Of a DNA stretch of 64,000 nt, positions 58,905 to 64,000 are shown piece after piece. A program made the position numbers and the translations under genes. The stretch lies in the NCBI RefSeq assembly GCF_933775445.1, contig NC_065878.1:4362001-4426000 (forward strand), given 5' to 3'. A model generated the notes under the pieces. It searched no databases and was not told the DNA's origin. It worked only from the letters and a program-made list of their open reading frames with translations. Position 1 is the stretch's first letter. The number at the start of each line of letters is the position of its first letter. This DNA comes from Argentina anserina (Eukaryota > Streptophyta > Magnoliopsida > Rosales > Rosaceae).

Positions 58905-60575
58905 GGCTAGGGAGACAGATCAATCAAATCTAAGTTAGCTTCATGCCCGCATCAAGTCCACCCAAGCTGAGATGTTGTTATCAGTACTAAACAACATTAT
59001 ACGTATATGAGATGATTGGGATCATGACTTACTATTACATGACTTACTATTCAATGCGGAAAAGAGCTTGGAGTTTGACTAATGGAATCCCAGTGTTATC
59101 GATATCATATTAATCTGGCTCCATTTTTAGTGGCTACTTCCACAAAATAGGAACAGTACTGCCAATATTATTTGTTAATTTCCTAGTCGTTTAGTCTTCA
59201 TCATATATATTCTCAACTTTTAGAACACGGCAACCAATAATATCTGAGTGCGAAAGACTTAATGTGCTTGACTTGAGCTCATCCACAAAGTTTAGTCGTT
59301 TCAAGATTTCACCTCTCAACTAACCAAGACCACATATGAAAACTCAGAAGATTTTAGCATGTAGAGATCGATGGGTGCTTCCTGGAAGATGATCGAGTGA
59401 ACAGAACTAATATTTGACATCGATCTTGTCCCAAGGTTAAGTTCAGCTCATATTAAGTTTTCATGCATTTTTTTTTTTTGGAAATGAAGTTTTCATCCAT
59501 TGTATGCTAATATTTCAAATATAAGATAATAATGTGAGATTATAAATCAAAATGAAGGACAAAAAACAAATGAGCGTTGACAATAACAGTTAATTATACA
59601 AGTAACAAGGCCTTCATGGAACAAATTAATACAGCATGCTGGTACTTAAAAATATACATTCAGTATGGATCGGCCAAATGATATACCATTTAAAAGTTCA
59701 GTAAGGAATGTTTATTCAGTAACAATATGTTCGAATAAGAAATATGCACAATTCGAAAGTATTTTACAACTTCCTTCAGAAAATACTGATAGTTGGTTTA
59801 AGCTCAAACCGCGTGACGCACTGACTGACGCTCCCTCTTCAATCATGCCCTGTTGACTTGGGTCTTCTTTGAGCATGTTGTGACTTGTGAGGGAAAAACC
59901 ATGTTGCCTTTTTGAAACAATCCAACATGGCAACATTAGCGAAGATGGTCATAGACAAAGGATGGTTCATCAGACAAAAACTAAATTCCATTCTGAAGTC
60001 TGAACTTCTGAATTTATAAACTCTCCTTTGATTTCTATTCCATATAAAAAGCTTGCACCTTCCATGTAAATGTCTGTGTTATAGATCAATACTTCATCAG
60101 TTCATCTGCATTAGAGTTGGCTATTAAACAAACCTCATTGAATGTAAAGTTTTACTTGGCCCAACTCCACTTGGATTCTATTGGATTCATACAAGTTTAA
60201 TCATGCAGCAACTCCACTTACATATAAGCTTCTCTTTCATGCTTTGAACAATCAGAGTGAAGCTTCAGACCTTTCCTGTTAGATCTTAATGTCTCGCGCT
60301 TGAGCCTCTATACATATGAAGTTAAACTTGTTCAAGAGTTTATTTTGTTTTGCTTTTTTTTTTTCGGGCTGAATCCAGCCTCGCAACATGGCGAAATTTA
60401 TTGAAAATTAAAATAAAAAGAAGAACGATGAACGGGAAAGGACAGCCCTGATCCTTCGAAAACTTGAATAAGAGTTGTATATGCGGACTATTGGAAGGAC
60501 ACATATTAACTAATAACTACTACATGATATATAGCAAATGCCAGCTCCATTGTGATTTGTGAATACAATCTCAAC
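58905..60575. other. Duplicated flanks between receptor kinase remnants
   Basis: 59222-59420 matches the unit 1 upstream flank and about 60220-60350 matches the unit 1 downstream flank. This marks the border between tandem units 2 and 3. The stretch between (59450-60200) holds no recognised gene. A short open frame near 59665 has no similarity. Confidence 0.5.
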
Positions 60576-61469
60576 TCAAACTAGTCTAGAGCTTCAATTT
60601 CCAATGGCATTGAAGCTGTCAAAGTTGTTTCCGAACCACCTTCATCAGCAACAACTGGCGTGTCTTGTGGATAAAGGCATTTCAATCAATTCAACTTCTC
60701 CTTCCAGCATCTCTACTACTTTGTTATCGAATTAGGACGGTCACTAGGCTTCATCTGTATACACCAAAGTGCTACCATGAGCATCTTCTTTGTTATTTTC
60801 TTTTCCTCGTAGGTTGCATCTTCAATTTCCATCTCATTTCCTTCACTGAACTGGTCGTAAACCCATGAAGGGAAGTATATTTAGCTGGAATGGGCTGCAA
60901 CTGCATTCAAATTCTTTCTCGTTCCTGCAATTTCCATCAGCAACATTCCAAAACTATACATGTCAGCTTTGTTTGACACTCCTCAAATATTGTAAAACAA
61001 TTCCGGAGCTATGTATCCAATGGTTCCTCTGGCTGCAGTCAGGATCAAACTGCTATAATCCAATGGGCACAGTCTGAAATCTTGGGAACGAAATTCTCGT
61101 CTAGAAGAATGTTGTGTGGCTTAATATCAAAATGCAATATTTCCATGTCACATCCCTGATGCAAATAATCAATACCACGGGCCACTCCTAGTGAAATCTC
61201 AAAAGCTTCCTTGCAGCATAAGAAAATGATACCTTCTTTTGGAAATATGTGTTTGTCAAGAGACCCGTTTGGCATGTACTCATATATAAGAGCACGCTTT
61301 GATCCCTCAGCACAATAGCCAATTACTTGCACCACATTGACATGATGAATTCTTCCAATAGTAGCAACTTCATTCATAAAATCCTGTCCATTAGCTTTGG
61401 ACTTTCCCAACATCTTAATGGCAACAAGACGACCGCTCTGGAGCTTTCCTTTATACACAGAGCCATAAC
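60576..61469 (-). pseudogene. LRK10-like kinase-domain remnant (unit 3)
   Basis: The minus strand follows the unit 1 kinase from SVYKGKL through [10 protein letters not shown] and [22 protein letters not shown] 14-bp deletion then removes FGLAR and shifts frame. Further on, the codon matching Gln of HSSQIY is TAA, and a deletion near 60677 alters the C-terminus. At 61470 the glycine loop is cut by a copia LTR. The ectodomain lies outside the window or is lost. It cannot encode a kinase. Confidence 0.85.
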
Positions 61470-62125
61470 TGTTGGGGAATGCGGAAGAATAAACTGTAGA
61501 ATGGAAATCGAAATAACGCACAACCACAAACGGAAAATAAAAATGATAGATAACACCGGGATTTAACGTTGTTCGGTAAATTGCCTACGTCCACAAGTAA
61601 CAACAATAAAGAACCTCAACTATATGAAGAAATGTTACACCGAGAGAAACACTACTTCAAGATTCACACTTGAAGGGATACACTCTCACACACTTTATTT
61701 TGCTACACACACAAAACTCTCAACTTGAAGTTTTCTCTCTATCTCTCACTCTTGATCACACACAATATGATTTCTCTTTTATTGTTCTTCTATGTTTATT
61801 GCACCATTTCTCATGCCTTTATATAGGCAAACATCTTTGTGCAATTCATGAATTTGCATGTAACATGCATGGAAGCAAAGTCAATCTTCATCCTTGATTC
61901 ATGCTCAATGTTGGCATGCTCATCAATGCATTCTTCTTTCTTTGTCAAACAAATCAGCCACCTACCACCATAAGGTGTTTCTTACCTTCAACAAAGGCTG
62001 TTCCAAGTTCCAACAAAATCAACTCCATCAATTAATGGGTCACCAATGCAATAGGTGTGCTTGATTTACTCATGTGAACATCACATAGTTTTCTCACCTC
62101 CATTAAGGAGGGATTGATCCTATCA
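61470..62125 (-). repeat. 3' LTR of a copia element
   Basis: 656 bp. Plus strand starts TGTTGGGGAATGC and ends ATCCTATCA, with TG...CA on both strands. On the minus strand it is preceded by a purine tract (ggaagggggaga), as expected for a 3' LTR of a minus-strand element. Confidence 0.78.
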
Positions 62126-64000
62126 ATCTCCCCCTTCCGACTTAGATGGAGGGATGCGCCGTTACAGACGTGTTTCTGCAGAACTCGAACTTCTCCTTCG
62201 GTAGAGACTTCGTCATCATATTCGAACTGTTCTTGTCTGTATGAATTTTCTTCAGCAGCATTTCCTTAGCTTCCAGCACATCACGTAGCCAGTGATACCT
62301 CACATCAATGTGCTTTGACCACGAGTAAAAACACGAATTTTTGCTCAAGTGAATCACGCTTTGACGGTCACAGTGCAAGACAAACTCTTGTTGTGTATGA
62401 CCCAATTCATGTAGGAATCTCTTTAACCACAAAATATCTTTGCACGCTTCTGTAGATGCAATATACTCTGCTTCCATAGTTGACAAAGCAACACATTTTT
62501 GTAGCTTTGATTGCCACGAGACAGCTCCCCCTGAAAACGTGATCAGGTATCCGGATGTGGACTTTCTCGTGTCAATATCCCCGGCCATATCTGCATCTGT
62601 GTAGCCAACTAGTTGAGGCTTGTCACTTCCAAAGCATAGACTCATCTTTGAAGTTCCTCGCAAGTATCTCAGAATCCACTTGACAGCATTTCAGTGCTTC
62701 TTGCTGGATTAGATAAGAATATGCTAACAACACCAATCGCATGTGTTATGTCTGGTCTAATAAAATCATCGCGTACATTAAGCTCCCTACTGCTGAGGCA
62801 TATGACACTATTTCCATTTCTTCCTCCTCCTTCTGACTCGTAAGACTCTGTTTTGAGCTGAGTTTCATGTGACTAGCAAGTGGAGTAGCAACTGGTTTTG
62901 CTTTCTCCATGTGGAAACACTCTAGTACCTTCTCAATATACTTTCCTTGTGATAACCACAATTTCTTGTTCCCACGATCACGGGAAATCTCCATGTCCAA
63001 AATCTGCTTGGCTGGTCCCAAATCCTTCATATAAAAGGACTTTGATAAATCCGCCTTTAACTGCTGAATCATAGTAGTATTTTTGCCAACAATTAACATA
63101 TTATCTACATAAACTAGTAAGATGATAAAATTACCTCCAGCGGGTTGTTCAATATAAACACACGGATCTGTTGACGTTCTCTTGCACCCATGACTCACCA
63201 TGAAAGAGTCAAACTACTTATACCATTGTCTTGGTGCTTGCTTCAATCCGTACATGCTTTTCTTAAACTTGCAAACCATATGCTTCTTTCCATTGACTTC
63301 GAAGTCTTCTGGTTGCTCTATATATATTCTCCATCTAAATCACCATGAAGAAATGCAGTCTTTACGTCCATCTGCTCCACCTCTAGATCCATGCTCGCAG
63401 CGTTGCCCAAAATGAGTCTAATCGAAGTCATCTTGACAACAGGTGAGAAAATCTCATCAAAATCAATTCCTTCTTTTTGGCTAAATCCTTTGACAACTAA
63501 GTGAGCCTTGAACTTTGTCAGTTTCTTATTCTCATCTCGCTTTAACTTGAACACTCACTTGTTCTTGAGTGCTTTTCGGCCTTTCGGAAGCTTCACCAAC
63601 TCATAGGTGTCGTTCTTTAGTAAAGACTCCATCTCAGACTCCATGGCTAGTCTCCATTTGTCGTGGTCTTGATGAATCTTTGCTTCCCTGTAACTTTTAA
63701 GCTCTTCGTCACTGGTCAAAATGATGTAATTTGCATAAGGATCATCTCCATCATTAGTCACCAAAATATATTGAGATGATGGATGCATGGTGGATGGAAT
63801 CTGCCTCCTGGTGCTTCTACGAACAGCTACTTGATTATTCACATGCTGCTCCCCCTGATAACACTCCCCTTTATCTTCAACCTCAGCATCTCCCGTGTCA
63901 GGTACATTTTCAACTCTATCACCTTGCAGCCCAATATTGGATTCCTGCTGCAACTGTGAATCATAAATGCGACTATCACTTGTTTCATTTGGTAGTACCT
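62126..64000 (-). mobile_element. Copia Pol (RT and RNase H), running off window
   Basis: Minus-strand frames carry, in order, KWRLAMESEMESLLKNDTYE, FSPVVKMTSIRLIL, QMDVKTAFLHGDLD, LLVYVDNMLIVG (RT active site with Asn for the second Asp), LSTMEAEYIASTEACK (RNase H) and KHIDVRYHWLRD. Stops interrupt them: a TGA in place of Trp near 63553, a stop after GEYI, and one before the RNase H part near 62740. It is therefore inactive but less eroded than the 37-44 kb element. The integrase, gag and 5' LTR lie beyond the window. Confidence 0.82.

Overview
The window is plant nuclear DNA from a eudicot. It has AT-rich introns and intergenic DNA, many short exons with GT-AG introns, a chloroplast/mitochondrial-type valyl-tRNA synthetase, plastid lysine-pathway enzymes, phytocystatin, LRK10-type receptor kinases and CLASSY-type SNF2 remnants, all embedded in LTR retrotransposons. 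A rosid such as a Rosaceae species fits, but this is an impression from overall gene similarity and was not tested. No CRISPR array, rRNA, tRNA or prokaryotic signal was seen.

Layout. 1-8.4 kb is repeat DNA: a LINE zinc-finger scrap, a degraded gypsy-like LTR holding a Mutator-like foldback element (3770-4842), which itself holds a solo LTR, and then a clean 2.0 kb LTR-like insertion (5446-7457). 8.5-27.6 kb is a plus-strand gene pair: 24 exons of organellar valyl-tRNA synthetase, followed without a normal gene boundary by 10 exons of methionine aminopeptidase 2. The synthetase lacks its C-terminal domain and the aminopeptidase lacks its N-terminus. Convergent to these, on the minus strand, is an intact diaminopimelate decarboxylase (28886-32330). 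Next on the minus strand come a DUF724 gene 3' half, a LINE reverse-transcriptase fragment and an ASHH3-like SET-domain gene with a frameshift (32.9-36.9 kb). 37.4-43.8 kb is a decayed minus-strand Ty1/copia element with both LTRs. A second copy of the Mutator-like foldback, carrying the same internal solo LTR, occupies 44162-45185. It ends about 300 bp upstream of an intact two-domain phytocystatin (45487-46747), which is followed by a type I MADS fragment.

48.2-61.5 kb is a broken tandem array of LRK10-like receptor kinases on the minus strand. It holds one intact gene (48169-50271), one ectodomain-only remnant (58.3-58.9 kb) and one kinase-only remnant (60.6-61.5 kb). The array is separated by a CLASSY fragment, a GC-rich foldback element, a 2.56 kb solo gypsy-type LTR with perfect target duplication, copia fragments and a truncated second LTR copy. 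From 61470 to the window end is a copia element inserted in the glycine loop of the last kinase.

The genes show no operon-like cooperation. Intact, probably functional genes are diaminopimelate decarboxylase (plastid lysine synthesis), the phytocystatin (papain and legumain inhibition) and one LRK10-like receptor kinase. The most unusual structures are the truncated ValRS/MetAP2 junction and the twice-transposed Mutator-like element with a captured solo LTR, supported by perfect 9-bp and 5-bp target duplications at both sites.
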